Shown: positions 10,835-19,428, counted from the first letter of the stretch. The stretch is 64,000 nt of DNA from Anaerotalea alkaliphila (GCF_010179735.1 NZ_JAAEEH010000014.1:1-64000), one strand, 5' to 3'. Program-made: numbers and translations. Notes: generated from the letters alone by a model not told the origin.

Positions 10835-11897
10835 TCCTGTCCATTCTTTGGAACGCCAGGTTCAAAAGCGTCTCCACCAGTTCCCTGAGCTCCACTCCTT
10901 GGGCCTTCCAAAGCATGGGATACATGCTGATGCCTGTGAAGCCGGGCATCGTGTTGATTTCATTGAAGACCAGCTCGTTGCTGCCTTGCTCCAGGAAGAA
11001 ATCCACCCTGGCCAGGCCCGTTCCATCCACCGCCTTGAAGATGGACACCGCGCTCTCCCGTACAGTTTCCTCCACATCCTCCGGAAGTTTGGGTGAAATG
11101 ACGGTTTGGGATTGGGCGTTGTTGTATTTCGCGTCGAAATCGTAAAAATCGGCTGCCGCCAGGATCTCCCCCACGCCGCTGGCCTTTGGGTTGTAGTTCC
11201 CCAGCACGGCGCATTCGATTTCACGTCCCACGATCCGCTCTTCGATCAGGATCTTCCTGTCATGCTCGAAGGCCACGGCGATGGCCTCCTGAAGGCTGTC
11301 TTCGTCCTCCGCCTTGGAGACGCCCATGGACGAGCCTGCGTTTGCAGGCTTCACAAACACGGGGTAGCCAAGCTTTTCCTCCACTTCCTCCACCAGGTCC
11401 GCCACGTCCACCACATCTTCCAATGCGGCCTTCACATATCTGGCCTGGCGGATCCCCAGGTTTTCCACCACGATTTTCGTGTACAGCTTGTCCATGGAAA
11501 TGCTGGAGGCAAGGATCCCGCAACCCACATAGGGAATCCGGGCGAGCTCCAGCAGGCCCTGGACGCTGCCATCTTCTCCATACAGTCCGTGCAGGACGGG
11601 AAAGACCACATCCACCGGAACCTTATCCCATCGCCCTTCCCGTTCCACCAGAAGGGCCTTGTCGACCCCGTCCGGGCTCAGCACCGCTTTGGGACATCCT
11701 TCCATCCAGTCCGGATCCTTGATGTTTTCCAGCGCGCCTTCATACAGAAGCCAGCTGCCTTCCCTGGTGATTCCTACAGGAATGACCGCATACGCCCTTT
11801 TATCCACATGTGTGGCGATGGTCGTGGCGGAAATCCTGGAAATGTCGTGTTCCGAAGACTGCCCCCCGAACAACAGCACCAAATTCTTCTTTTTCAA
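10824..11897 (-). CDS. ddl: D-alanine--D-alanine ligase
   Basis: ATP-grasp enzyme joining two D-alanines for peptidoglycan. I take the TTG at 11897 as start (357 residues): the protein then begins MKKKNLVLLFGGQSSEHD, the normal Ddl N-terminus, with AAGGGTGG about 10 bases upstream. An ATG at 12032 would add 45 residues of non-family sequence, has no ribosome site, and lies at the predicted transcription start. Conserved VLHGLYGEDGSVQG, KPANAGSSMGVSK and FNEINTMPGFT segments are present. First gene of a ddl-DUF1934-ctpA operon. Confidence 0.92.
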   Translation of the reverse strand: MKKKNLVLLFGGQSSEHDISRISATTIATHVDKRAYAVIPVGITREGSWLLYEGALENIKDPDWMEGCPKAVLSPDGVDKALLVEREGRWDKVPVDVVFPVLHGLYGEDGSVQGLLELARIPYVGCGILASSISMDKLYTKIVVENLGIRQARYVKAALEDVVDVADLVEEVEEKLGYPVFVKPANAGSSMGVSKAEDEDSLQEAIAVAFEHDRKILIEERIVGREIECAVLGNYNPKASGVGEILAAADFYDFDAKYNNAQSQTVISPKLPEDVEETVRESAVSIFKAVDGTGLARVDFFLEQGSNELVFNEINTMPGFTGISMYPMLWKAQGVELRELVETLLNLAFQRMDRNGR

Positions 11898-12035
11898 TAT
11901 CCTGCACCACCCTTCGTCCAATAGGGAAGGCCCCCGTGATTCACCCGATACCGTCCGGACCCAAGTCCCTTTATTCCGGTTTTTGTCAAGGTGAAACAGG
12001 GGAGCCCGCTCCGATGTTTCCTTGTTCTTCATTCA

Positions 12036-12064
12036 ATTATAACGCGATTACTTCGCTTTTTCCA
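12036..12064 (-). promoter_or_regulatory. Probable ddl promoter
   Basis: Consensus TATAAT at 12036-12041 on the minus strand, with a weak TGGAAA 17 bases upstream that lies inside the end of the acetate transporter gene. Its position rules out the distal ATG at 12032 as a normal start and supports the TTG start of ddl. Confidence 0.5.
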
Positions 12065-12650
12065 CCACAGCTTTGCCCAAAGGCAGGATAACTTTCCCCA
12101 TCTGGTGGTTGATGATGATCGCAGCCGAGCCATAGAAGGAAAGCAGGGCGATGAGCAGCTCCGACCAGGCGGCCAGCCCATGCATGGCTTCCTTGGCGAT
12201 CCCCAAGGTGCTGAAGGCCAAGCCGATGAAAAGGAAATCGATCAGCACGAAAATGAAAAATAGGACCTTGTTTGTGGCCATGGAGCCTATGGTCATGTAC
12301 AGGGTGAAGATCAAGTAGCCCACAAAAGCCACGCCCAGCTGCTGCACATCCGCCTGGGCCGCCAGCTTCTCGCCGAAAATGCCGTTTTGGACCATCCAGG
12401 TCATGCCCACGCCATACCAGAAAAATGCGTAGCCTCCAAAAGCCGTCGCTCCGAACATGTTGTTTTTCTTTGCATCTTGGATGCAGGCGTACAACTGCGC
12501 CGACGCCCCAAGGAAAATCGCCCAGGGGAGAACCAGGGCGACCCCGTCCGTCCATCCCAGCTTCTGGGAAGAAGCCACCAACGTAACCATTGCCAACCCA
12601 AAAAGCCCCAAGGGGGTGGGGTCCGCTACCACAATCTTTCTTTGATCCAT
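12048..12650 (-). CDS. satP: Acetate/succinate transporter, AceTr (SatP/GPR1-FUN34-YaaH) family
   Basis: 200-residue membrane protein with six hydrophobic helices. The family motif NPTPLGL appears as DPTPLGL at residues 10-16, and the later FWYGVGMTW and family FxG-rich helices are recognisable. Members move acetate or succinate with protons, which suits a fermenter. AGGAGG is 10 bases before ATG and a strong TTGACC/TATACT promoter precedes it. The Asn-to-Asp change in the first motif is conservative but worth noting. Confidence 0.88.
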   Translation of the reverse strand: MDQRKIVVADPTPLGLFGLAMVTLVASSQKLGWTDGVALVLPWAIFLGASAQLYACIQDAKKNNMFGATAFGGYAFFWYGVGMTWMVQNGIFGEKLAAQADVQQLGVAFVGYLIFTLYMTIGSMATNKVLFFIFVLIDFLFIGLAFSTLGIAKEAMHGLAAWSELLIALLSFYGSAAIIINHQMGKVILPLGKAVVEKAK

Positions 12651-12729
12651 TTCCGATGATCCTCCTATGCCGTGTTTTCCTGCCTTTTTATCCCGGATTC
12701 CGTTCTCCGGGCGCCAAATACCAAACTAT

Positions 12730-12758
12730 AGTATAGCAAAACCATCCCTCCCGGTCAA
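12730..12758 (-). promoter_or_regulatory. Promoter of satP
   Basis: TTGACC, 17-base spacer, TATACT on the minus strand, 80 bases before the satP start. Confidence 0.75.
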
Positions 12759-12782
12759 TACGGACACCAAAAAACTTTTTTC

Positions 12783-12811
12783 TTCACTTCCCCGTGTTTC
12801 TACTATATAAT
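12783..12811 (+). promoter_or_regulatory. Promoter of 73-residue protein gene
   Basis: TTCACT, 17-base spacer, TATAAT on the plus strand, 22 bases before the start. Divergent from the satP promoter. Confidence 0.65.
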
Positions 12812-12832
12812 GATAAGCAAGAAAGGGGTGGA

Positions 12833-13054
12833 ATGATGGAAATTTTCAAAATACAATTCATGCTGCACGACACGATCCTCCACGAGGGGGAAATGGGACC
12901 GGAGAAATTCAAGCAGCTTCTTCAAACCGGCCATGTGAAGACCGGGGACAGGGTCCTGCGCATCCTCACGGAGCGCACCTATTACGACATCCCCGGGGAT
13001 GTCTATGTTGTCTTCCTGTCCGAGCTGGAAGAGATCCAAAACCTTTGGGGGTAG
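12833..13054 (+). CDS. Small protein of unknown function (73 aa)
   Basis: 73 residues, acidic, predicted mixed alpha/beta, no membrane helix or cysteines. The start is ATG 12833 (a second ATG follows directly); AAAGGGGTGG lies just upstream and a good promoter and strong terminator bracket it, so it is a real single gene. I do not recognise it. Confidence 0.6.
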   Translation: MMEIFKIQFMLHDTILHEGEMGPEKFKQLLQTGHVKTGDRVLRILTERTYYDIPGDVYVVFLSELEEIQNLWG

Positions 13055-13064
13055 TCCATCCCCG

Positions 13065-13114
13065 CCGCAAAAAAAGAAGAGGCGCGCGGACACGCGCCTC
13101 TTCTTTTTTTGCGG
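13065..13114. terminator. Bidirectional terminator
   Basis: Perfect 22-base arms (13065-13086, 13093-13114) and a 6-base loop. The stem core GAAGAGGCGCG is flanked by A7/T7 runs, giving a U-tract in both directions. It serves the 73-residue gene and rubrerythrin, whose stops are 10 and 6 bases away. Confidence 0.92.
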
Positions 13115-13120
13115 CTTCCC

Positions 13121-13714
13121 TTAATAGGTTTCGCAGAACACTTCGAAATGGGACTGGGGGTGCACACATGCGGGGCATTTCTCCGGGGCCAGCACGCCTT
13201 CCATGATGTATCCGCAGTTTCCGCACTTCCAAAGGACAGGTGCATCCTTCTGGAAGACCTTTCCCTGGTCCACGTTTGCGGCCAACTTCTTGTATCTTGC
13301 CTCATGCTTCTCTTCCACTTTTGCGATCATGCGGAAAGCGGCGCCCACTTCCTTGAAGCCCTCCTCGTCCGCCACCATCGCAAAGGCCGGATAAAGCTCC
13401 GTCCATTCCTCGTTCTCCCCTGCCGCCGCAGCCATCAGGTTGTCGTAGGTGCAGCCTTGGGCAACGGGATAGGCCGCCTGGATTTCAACCGCCATGGGCA
13501 GCTCTCCTGCCAGACCTTCGCGGAGCAGGTTGTAGAACCTCTTCGCATGCTCTTTCTCATTGTCCGCAGTCTCAAGGAAAAGATTCCTGATCTGCTTGTA
13601 ACCTTCCTTGTCCGCCACCGAAGCGTAGAATGTGTAGCGGTTCCTGGCTTGGGATTCCCCAGCGAATGCTTTCAAAAGGTTCTCGGCTGTTTTTGTACCC
13701 TTCATTTTACTCAT
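13121..13714 (-). CDS. rbr: Rubrerythrin
   Basis: 197-residue peroxide-reducing di-iron protein of anaerobes. The N-terminal ferritin-like four-helix domain carries the expected ligands E20, E53, H56, E100, E134 and H137; the C-terminal rubredoxin domain has C164-x2-C167 and C180-x2-C183. It reduces H2O2 to water with electrons from NADH via rubredoxin. ATG at 13714 has AGGAGG 6 bases upstream; a longer frame to 13762 lacks a ribosome site. A TATAAT at 13795-13800 on the minus strand is the probable -10. Divergent from the SOS polymerase gene. Confidence 0.95.
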   Translation of the reverse strand: MSKMKGTKTAENLLKAFAGESQARNRYTFYASVADKEGYKQIRNLFLETADNEKEHAKRFYNLLREGLAGELPMAVEIQAAYPVAQGCTYDNLMAAAAGENEEWTELYPAFAMVADEEGFKEVGAAFRMIAKVEEKHEARYKKLAANVDQGKVFQKDAPVLWKCGNCGYIMEGVLAPEKCPACVHPQSHFEVFCETY

Positions 13715-13857
13715 AAGAAACCTCCTCCATCTCTTTGCATGTCCTTCATGGCCGGAGCCCATCTGTAATCATTGTTATGCCCCAACCCTTATCCATTATA
13801 ACATATTTTCCAAAAATTGACAGTCCGTTCCGTCAATTTCTTGTTTTTTCACTCCCC

Positions 13858-13887
13858 TTGACAGGAACACATGTTCCGTGTTATGCT
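13858..13887 (+). promoter_or_regulatory. LexA-controlled promoter of Y-family polymerase
   Basis: TTGACA at 13858-13863 and TATGCT at 13882-13887 (18-base spacer). A LexA box fills the spacer, the classical repressor position. Confidence 0.75.
13865..13876. promoter_or_regulatory. LexA box 1
   Basis: GAACACATGTTC, matching the Gram-positive LexA operator pattern GAAC-N4-GTTC (Bacillus GAACATATGTTC). Lies between -35 and -10. Confidence 0.82.
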
Positions 13888-13899
13888 GTCTCCACCAGG

Positions 13900-13911
13900 G
13901 AACACATGTTC
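13900..13911. promoter_or_regulatory. LexA box 2
   Basis: Second identical copy of GAACACATGTTC, 35 bases downstream centre to centre, in the 5' untranslated region, 28 bases before the start codon. Confidence 0.82.
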
Positions 13912-13939
13912 TTTTTTTGAAGGAAAGGAGGCGGCCGCC

Positions 13940-15202
13940 ATGCCCCACGGTTCCACCCCTGCCCGCACCATTTTCCATATCGACGCGAACGCCGCTTACC
14001 TCAGCTGGTCGGCCGCCCACGCCCTTCAGCAGGGGTGCCCCACGGACCTCCGCACCATTCCAGCGGTGGTGGGGGGGAGCGAAAAGTCCCGGCACGGCAT
14101 CGTCCTGGCCAAGTCCACACCGGCCAAGGCCTATGGGATCCAGACCGGCATGCCTCTGGCGGATGCCAGAAGGCGCTGTCCGGGCCTGGTGGTGGTTCCT
14201 CCAGACTACGGCCTTTACCTGAAGGCAAGCGCCGCCATGACGGACCTGCTGCTGGAACATTCCCCCCTGGTCCAGCCCTTCAGCATCGACGAGTGCTTTC
14301 TGGAATACCCCGCCGGCTCCCACCTTCCCCCTCTGGCGGCGGCGGACAGGATCCGCGCACGGATGGCAGGGGAACTGGGGTTCACGGTCAACATCGGCAT
14401 TTCCTCCAACAAGCTCCTGGCCAAGATGGCTTCCGACTTCCAGAAGCCGGACCGCACCCATCTGCTGTTTCCGGAGGACGTCCCCCGGAAGATGTGGCCC
14501 CTTCCCGCCGGGGACCTGTTCATGGTCGGTTCCCGGACGGAAAGGAAGCTGCGGAGGCTGGGGCTGTGCACCATCGGGGATGTGGCCCTTGCCGATTCCG
14601 CCATGCTCCATTCCCACCTGAAGAGCCACGGCCTCCTCCTCCAGCGTTATGCCCGGGGGATCGACGGCTCCCCGGTCCTCCCGGGAGGGGGCGTCCCCAT
14701 GAAGGGGATGGGCAATTCCACCACCGCCCCCTTCGACATGGAGCGGCCCGAAGAGGCCCGCCAGGTCCTCCTGTCCCTGGCGGAAACCCTGGGCATGCGC
14801 CTGCGCAAGGCGGGCATGCGCGCCGGACTGGTGGCCGTTTCCCTCACCTATGCGGATTTCCTCCATGCTTCCCGGCAGCGGAAGCTGCCGGGAAGCATCG
14901 ACACCACCCGGGAACTCCACTCCGTTGCCTGGAATCTTTTGGAAGAGCTGTGGGACGGGGCTCCCTTGCGCAAATTGGGAATCCATGTTTCGGCCCTCCA
15001 GGAGGGCCGCATCCACCAGACCTCCCTCTTCGAACCGCCCACCGGGGAGAAGCAACGGGCCGCAGAACAGGCGGTGGACCTCTTGCGTTCCCGCTACGGC
15101 AATGCCGCGGTCATCCGCGCCTCTTTCCTCCACAGCGGCCTCCCCCCCCACTCCGGAGGCACTTGGGATGCGGAATGCCCCTCCATGTCCTCCCTCCTCT
15201 AG
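13940..15202 (+). CDS. Y-family DNA polymerase (DinB/Pol IV-like)
   Basis: 420-residue translesion polymerase of the UmuC/DinB superfamily. The palm acidic residues are in IFHIDANAAY (D15) and SIDECF (D117, E118); a helix-hairpin-helix-like region follows near 190-220 and a little-finger domain ends near 345. The fingers motif is DANAAYLSW rather than DMDAFFASVE, so it belongs to a divergent clostridial branch, not typical Pol IV, and I give no symbol. ATG 13940 has GGAGG 8-9 bases upstream. Two LexA boxes indicate SOS induction. A small gene follows 55 bases later and is probably co-transcribed. Confidence 0.9.
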   Translation: MPHGSTPARTIFHIDANAAYLSWSAAHALQQGCPTDLRTIPAVVGGSEKSRHGIVLAKSTPAKAYGIQTGMPLADARRRCPGLVVVPPDYGLYLKASAAMTDLLLEHSPLVQPFSIDECFLEYPAGSHLPPLAAADRIRARMAGELGFTVNIGISSNKLLAKMASDFQKPDRTHLLFPEDVPRKMWPLPAGDLFMVGSRTERKLRRLGLCTIGDVALADSAMLHSHLKSHGLLLQRYARGIDGSPVLPGGGVPMKGMGNSTTAPFDMERPEEARQVLLSLAETLGMRLRKAGMRAGLVAVSLTYADFLHASRQRKLPGSIDTTRELHSVAWNLLEELWDGAPLRKLGIHVSALQEGRIHQTSLFEPPTGEKQRAAEQAVDLLRSRYGNAAVIRASFLHSGLPPHSGGTWDAECPSMSSLL

Positions 15203-15257
15203 GCCGCCTCCCCCACGTTTGCGCAGCGATTCCTCACGGAAGGAAAGGAGAACCCCC

Positions 15258-15521
15258 TTGAAGACACTGGCCAAACCCATCCAAATGATCAGCTGGACGG
15301 AATCCGACGGCCGGATCCATCCTTTGCGCTTCAAGGTCGAAGAGGAAGGAGGCGCTTGCCGGGTCTTCCGGATCCTGGGCCTTCACAGCACCGAACCGGA
15401 CCGGGTCGCCGGAAACAAGGTCCTCAAATTCGTCTGCGGCATCGTCGTGGACGGGACCGAAAAGGTCTGCGAACTCCGGTACGACTTGGACAGCTGCCGC
15501 TGGATCCTCTTCAAGCTTTAG
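15258..15521 (+). CDS. Small conserved partner of the SOS polymerase (87 aa, TTG start)
   Basis: 87 residues from TTG 15258, which has GGAAAGGAG 7 bases upstream; an ATG at 15285 would trim 9 residues. It begins with an MISWTESDG segment, contains KVLKFVCG and ends CRWILFKL, with alternating beta-type hydrophobics. From memory, similar short proteins follow Y-family polymerase genes in other Clostridia, which would make it a companion of the SOS polymerase as YolD-like proteins are in Bacillus, but the sequence is not YolD. Its 3' end overlaps the convergent alpha-galactosidase gene by 11 bases. Confidence 0.7.
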   Translation: MKTLAKPIQMISWTESDGRIHPLRFKVEEEGGACRVFRILGLHSTEPDRVAGNKVLKFVCGIVVDGTEKVCELRYDLDSCRWILFKL

Positions 15522-17727
15522 CCTCCAGCAGGAACGCGCAGCTTTTGAAGTCCCCCTCCAGCATGGGCAAGGGGATGCCGACGCCCATCAGCTCGTCGCC
15601 TCCGGCCCGCAGCGGGGGCATTTCGCCTCCGCTGGCCGTCACGGTGTAGTCCGCCCCTTCCTCCAGTCCCTCCAGCCGGAGGTTCCTGAAGGGTTCCTGG
15701 GGTGCCCCCAGCACCTTGTACCAGAAGACGCAGGCCGCCCGCTTGTCCTCGGAGACGAACATCCACGCGGTCTCGTTGCCCTCGAAGGGACTGGCCAGGC
15801 GGTACAGGTCTCCGAACTGGACCAGTCCACGGATGCCCTTGTAGAAGGACACCTGCTCCCGGATGGCCTCCAGGTCGGCTTCCGAGGATTTGGTGATGTC
15901 CAGCTCGTAACCTAGGTTGCCCGCCATGGCCACATCCCCCCGCATCTTCATGGAGGTGGTCCTGTGGACCTGGTGGTTGGGGACTTCCGACACATGGGCC
16001 CCCATGCTGACCGCAGGATAGGCCATGCTGGTCCCGTACTGGATCTTCAGCCGTTCCACCGCATCGGTGTCGTCGCTGGTCCATGTCTGGGGCATGTAAT
16101 GGAGCATGCCCGGATCGAAGCGCCCGCCGCCCCCGGAACAGCTCTCGAAGAGGATGTGGGGGAATTCCCCTGTCAGGACCTCCATCATCTCGTACAGCCC
16201 CAGCATGTACCTGTGGGCGGTTTCCTTCTGCCTATCCGGAGGCTGGGAGAGGGAATGCACCTCTGTCATGTGCCTGTTCATGTCCCATTTCACATAGGTG
16301 ATGGGGGCGCCCGCAAGGATCCTGCGGACCTGCTCCACCACGTTCTCCCTGACCTCCTTCCTGGTCAGGTCCAGCACAAGCTGGCTGCGTCCCGTGGAGC
16401 GGTTCCTGGAAGGCACATGGATGCACCAGTCCGGATGGTCCCTGTACAGGTCGCTGTCCTCGGAAACCATCTCCGGCTCGAACCAGAGGCCAAACTGGAC
16501 CCCTTCGTCCCGCACCCTGCGGGCCAGGGCGTCCAATCCACCCTGCAGCTTCTCTCCATTCACGGTCCAGTCGCCCAAGGCCCGCCGGTCGTCGTCCCTT
16601 TTTCCGAACCATCCGTCATCCAGGACCATCAGCTCGATGCCGGTGGACGCTGCCATCTTGGCGATTTCGTAGATCTTCTCCTGGTCGAAGTCGAAGTAGG
16701 TGGCTTCCCAGTTGTTGACCAGCACGGGCCGCTCCTTGTCCCGGAACCTCCCCCTGGCCAGCCTTTGCCTGTATGCCTTGTGCAGGGTTCTGGACAGGGC
16801 CCCCAACCCTTCCCCGGAATAGGCCAGGACCGCCTCCGGCGTCTGGAACGCCTCCCCCGGCTCCAGCATCCAGGAGAATTCGAACGGGTTGATCCCCATG
16901 GAGACCCTGGTGGTATGGAACTGGTCCACCTCCGCCTGCCCGATGAAGTTCCCCGAATAGACCAGGTTGATACCATAAGCTTCCCCCTGGGTTTCCGTAG
17001 TTCCCTTCTCCACCAGCACCAGGAAGGGGTTCTGCTGGTGGCTGCTGGCCCCCCTACGGCTTTCGATGGAGGTCTGGCCCATTTCCAGGCTGCGCCGCAC
17101 CAGGTGTCTCTCCCTGATATGGGCCCCGGAGAACTGGAGCATGTCGAAGCCGTCCTTCCTGAAGTCCACGTTCACACTGAGGGCGTCCAGGAGCTTGAGG
17201 GTTTCCCCGGATCCGTTCACAATCCGGGCGGAACGCGTCAGGACGTCATGGTCCTTGAACACCGTATAGGAGAGGACCACCCGCAACGGGAGGAGGGTGT
17301 CCTCCATCGTGACTTCCAGTGTCTCCACGTGGTCCCCTTCCTCCGCATACAAGGCCGGCAGCCCTTCCAGGGCTTTCTTTCCCGCGAAGATGGCATGCCC
17401 CTTGTAGCGCAGGTCCGTGACGGTGCTTCCGTCGGGGAATTCCACCCGGAAGGCGGGGACACGGAAATCCGTGTTCCCGTAGGCGGGATACTCCTGGGGG
17501 AGCGTGTCCAGGGAGAACGTCCTGTCTTCCGGGTCCGGATTGGGTGAAAAGCCCCTGTCCATGAACCGCAGGCCCTTGGTCCCATTGTAGCTCCTGATTT
17601 TCCTTCCCCAATGGATATGCGCCAGATACCCTTCCCTGTATATCTGCAGGATGTAGCTGAAGGTTTTGCCTGCAATATGGAAGATCCTTTCTTCCGGTTC
17701 GTATGTGATTGCCCTGTTCATTTCCAT
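15511..17727 (-). CDS. aga: Alpha-galactosidase, GH36
   Basis: 738-residue GH36 enzyme releasing alpha-linked galactose from melibiose/raffinose-type sugars. The N-terminal beta-supersandwich (about 1-330) is followed by the catalytic barrel; the nucleophile is D482 in KWDMNR and the acid/base D552 in TWTSDDTDA, both at the positions expected from Geobacillus AgaB plus four. No signal peptide, so it is cytoplasmic and needs an importer not found here. I chose ATG 17727 (AGGAGG 5 bases before) over upstream in-frame starts. It follows its probable LacI regulator by 40 bases. Confidence 0.95.
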   Translation of the reverse strand: MEMNRAITYEPEERIFHIAGKTFSYILQIYREGYLAHIHWGRKIRSYNGTKGLRFMDRGFSPNPDPEDRTFSLDTLPQEYPAYGNTDFRVPAFRVEFPDGSTVTDLRYKGHAIFAGKKALEGLPALYAEEGDHVETLEVTMEDTLLPLRVVLSYTVFKDHDVLTRSARIVNGSGETLKLLDALSVNVDFRKDGFDMLQFSGAHIRERHLVRRSLEMGQTSIESRRGASSHQQNPFLVLVEKGTTETQGEAYGINLVYSGNFIGQAEVDQFHTTRVSMGINPFEFSWMLEPGEAFQTPEAVLAYSGEGLGALSRTLHKAYRQRLARGRFRDKERPVLVNNWEATYFDFDQEKIYEIAKMAASTGIELMVLDDGWFGKRDDDRRALGDWTVNGEKLQGGLDALARRVRDEGVQFGLWFEPEMVSEDSDLYRDHPDWCIHVPSRNRSTGRSQLVLDLTRKEVRENVVEQVRRILAGAPITYVKWDMNRHMTEVHSLSQPPDRQKETAHRYMLGLYEMMEVLTGEFPHILFESCSGGGGRFDPGMLHYMPQTWTSDDTDAVERLKIQYGTSMAYPAVSMGAHVSEVPNHQVHRTTSMKMRGDVAMAGNLGYELDITKSSEADLEAIREQVSFYKGIRGLVQFGDLYRLASPFEGNETAWMFVSEDKRAACVFWYKVLGAPQEPFRNLRLEGLEEGADYTVTASGGEMPPLRAGGDELMGVGIPLPMLEGDFKSCAFLLEAKA

Positions 17728-17767
17728 GCATTCCTCCTGTGTCCTCTTGTTTTTCATACGCTTGGGA

Positions 17768-18820
17768 TCAATCCCCATTCCTTCCTCCACAACTGCTTCT
17801 GACCAGGAGCTGGGACGGCACCACCACCTTGACCGCATGGGTCCTTCCCTCCAGCCTGTCCTTGAGCAGCAGCACCGCCCATCGGGCCATTTCCTCCGTG
17901 TCGATCCGTACGGTGGACAACGGCGGGTTCACGAACTGGGCCGCTTCGATGTCGTCGAAGCTGAGGATCCCCACATCTTCCGGCACCCGCAACCCCGCGG
18001 CCCTAAGGGCATGGATCACGCCGATGCTCATGGGGTCGCTTCCCACCAGGAACGCCGTAGGCAAGGTGCCCTTGGCTATGGCCTCCTGCATGAGCCGGTT
18101 CCCGTCCGCCGCGCTCCACTCCCCGATGTAGACATCTTCCGGATTGTAGCGTCCCAGGAGCTGCATTTTCCTCTCGAACGCAGCATGCCGCACGTCCTTG
18201 ACCACGCTCCACCTCTCCTCGGGTATTTCCGTCAGGCATTCCTCCCCTCCGATGAATCCGATCCGCTGGTGCCCAAGCTCGGTCAGATAGTCCACCATCT
18301 TCTCCACCGCCCTGTCCAGGTCCGACGTGACCTTGTCATACCGTTCGTCATACTCCATCATGTTGTTGATGACCACTACCGGACCTTCCCCGTAGACCTC
18401 GGGAATTCCAGCCGTATTCACTCCTCCCACCACCAGGATTCCGTCCAAGCCCGCGAAGACATCTTCCTCCAGCTGCCCCACCGTCCGGACCACCGTCCGG
18501 ATTTCCAAGCTCTCCAGGCTGCAGTATTTTTCGATTCCCAGCCGGATGGCCATGAAGTAGGGGTCGTTCAGCTCGTCTTCCTGGCTGCTGGTCAGAAGCA
18601 GCCCCACCTTCCAGTCTTTCGCTTCCGCCCCTTCCCCGCCTTTCTGGGGTGCGTTTTTCTTCCTTCGCCGGATGGGCTTGTAGCCCAAGGCGGCCACCGC
18701 TTCATGGATCCTTTGCCTGGTCTCGTCGGAAACGGAGAATGTCTTGTCCCCATTGAGCACCCGGGACACCGTCGCCTCCGATATGTTCGCATGCCTTGCC
18801 ACATCCTTCATCGTAACCAT
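17768..18820 (-). CDS. LacI-family transcriptional regulator
   Basis: 350 residues. N-terminal LacI helix-turn-helix (TMKDVARHANISEATVSRVLNG) and hinge (RIHEAVAALGYKP), then a periplasmic-binding-like sensor domain from about 72. Located directly upstream of the alpha-galactosidase gene in the same direction, so it probably represses its own operon until an alpha-galactoside or derivative is present. Three TTTAC(T/C)AAA sites surround its promoter. AAAGGGG lies 5 bases before the start; a second in-frame ATG three codons later is also possible. Confidence 0.9.
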   Translation of the reverse strand: MVTMKDVARHANISEATVSRVLNGDKTFSVSDETRQRIHEAVAALGYKPIRRRKKNAPQKGGEGAEAKDWKVGLLLTSSQEDELNDPYFMAIRLGIEKYCSLESLEIRTVVRTVGQLEEDVFAGLDGILVVGGVNTAGIPEVYGEGPVVVINNMMEYDERYDKVTSDLDRAVEKMVDYLTELGHQRIGFIGGEECLTEIPEERWSVVKDVRHAAFERKMQLLGRYNPEDVYIGEWSAADGNRLMQEAIAKGTLPTAFLVGSDPMSIGVIHALRAAGLRVPEDVGILSFDDIEAAQFVNPPLSTVRIDTEEMARWAVLLLKDRLEGRTHAVKVVVPSQLLVRSSCGGRNGD

Positions 18821-18837
18821 GCGTTCCCCTTTCTTGT

Positions 18838-18962
18838 TTTACTAAATTAACTTCACCCTGCCGCTCTATAGTTGTTACTTTATCAGGATTCTCCTTGTTT
18901 TTCAAGAGGCATTTCCATATTTTACCAAAATCATTCGGTCTCACCTCTCTTATTTTACTAAA
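18838..18962 (-). promoter_or_regulatory. lacI-aga promoter with three operator-like sites
   Basis: Minus-strand TTGAAA (18900-18905), 17-base spacer, TAAAGT (18877-18882). Around it lie three near-palindromic 9-mers: TTTACTAAA at 18838-18846, TTTACCAAA at 18921-18929 and TTTACTAAA at 18954-18962. TTTA-N-TAAA is self-complementary, as expected for a dimeric LacI-type repressor. One site lies downstream of the start of transcription and two upstream, suggesting loop-type autorepression (inference). Confidence 0.5.
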
Positions 18963-18989
18963 TTATATTGTGCGGACGCCAGCGGGCAT

Positions 18990-19056
18990 AAGGAAAAGAG
19001 GACGGCTTCGCCCATCCCCCTCTACAGGGCATGGGCGAAGCCGTCCTCTTTTCCTT
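18990..19056 (-). terminator. Terminator after glnK
   Basis: Perfect 26-base arms (18990-19015, 19031-19056) with a 15-base loop, beginning 9 bases beyond the glnK stop. The stem ends in AAGGAAAAGAGG/CCTCTTTTCCTT. Confidence 0.85.
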
Positions 19057-19064
19057 TCCGTTCC

Positions 19065-19412
19065 CTACAGGGCCTTGACCCCTTCCTCGCCGGTACGGAT
19101 TTTTATGACATTTTCCACAGGGTAGATGAAGATCTTGCCGTCGCCGATGTTTCCCGTCTTCAGGACCGCTTTGGCCTTGGTCACCACCAGGTCCACCGGG
19201 ACCTCGCATACGATGATTTCGAATTTCACTTTAGGGAGCAAACTGATTTCATAGGGAACCCCACGATACATTTCCGTCTTTCCCTTTTGCATTCCACATC
19301 CCAGTACATGGCTGACCGTCATGCCTGTGATGCCGATCTCATTCATTGCCTCTTTCAGGTCGCTCATCTTCTCGGGACGTGTGATGATTTCAATCTTTGT
19401 CATTTTGTCCAT
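19065..19412 (-). CDS. glnK: PII nitrogen regulatory protein
   Basis: 115-residue PII signal protein. N-terminal KIEIITRPEK, T-loop around residues 37-55 including KGKTEMYRGVPYE, and C-terminal GDGKIFIYPVENVIKIRTGE are all characteristic. It binds ATP/ADP and 2-oxoglutarate and blocks AmtB when nitrogen is plentiful. The gene follows amtB by 16 bases, the typical arrangement (here in amtB-glnK order). The uridylylated tyrosine seen in enteric GlnK is not certain here: the loop has MYRGVPYE. AAGGAG supports the 19412 start; 19403 would give exactly 112 residues. Confidence 0.93.
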   Translation of the reverse strand: MDKMTKIEIITRPEKMSDLKEAMNEIGITGMTVSHVLGCGMQKGKTEMYRGVPYEISLLPKVKFEIIVCEVPVDLVVTKAKAVLKTGNIGDGKIFIYPVENVIKIRTGEEGVKAL

Positions 19413-19428
19413 ATGCTCGTCTCCTTTC

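Noticed and set aside
11898-12032. Upstream ATG extension of ddl
   Set aside because: No ribosome site, overlaps the expected transcription start, and added residues do not fit the family.
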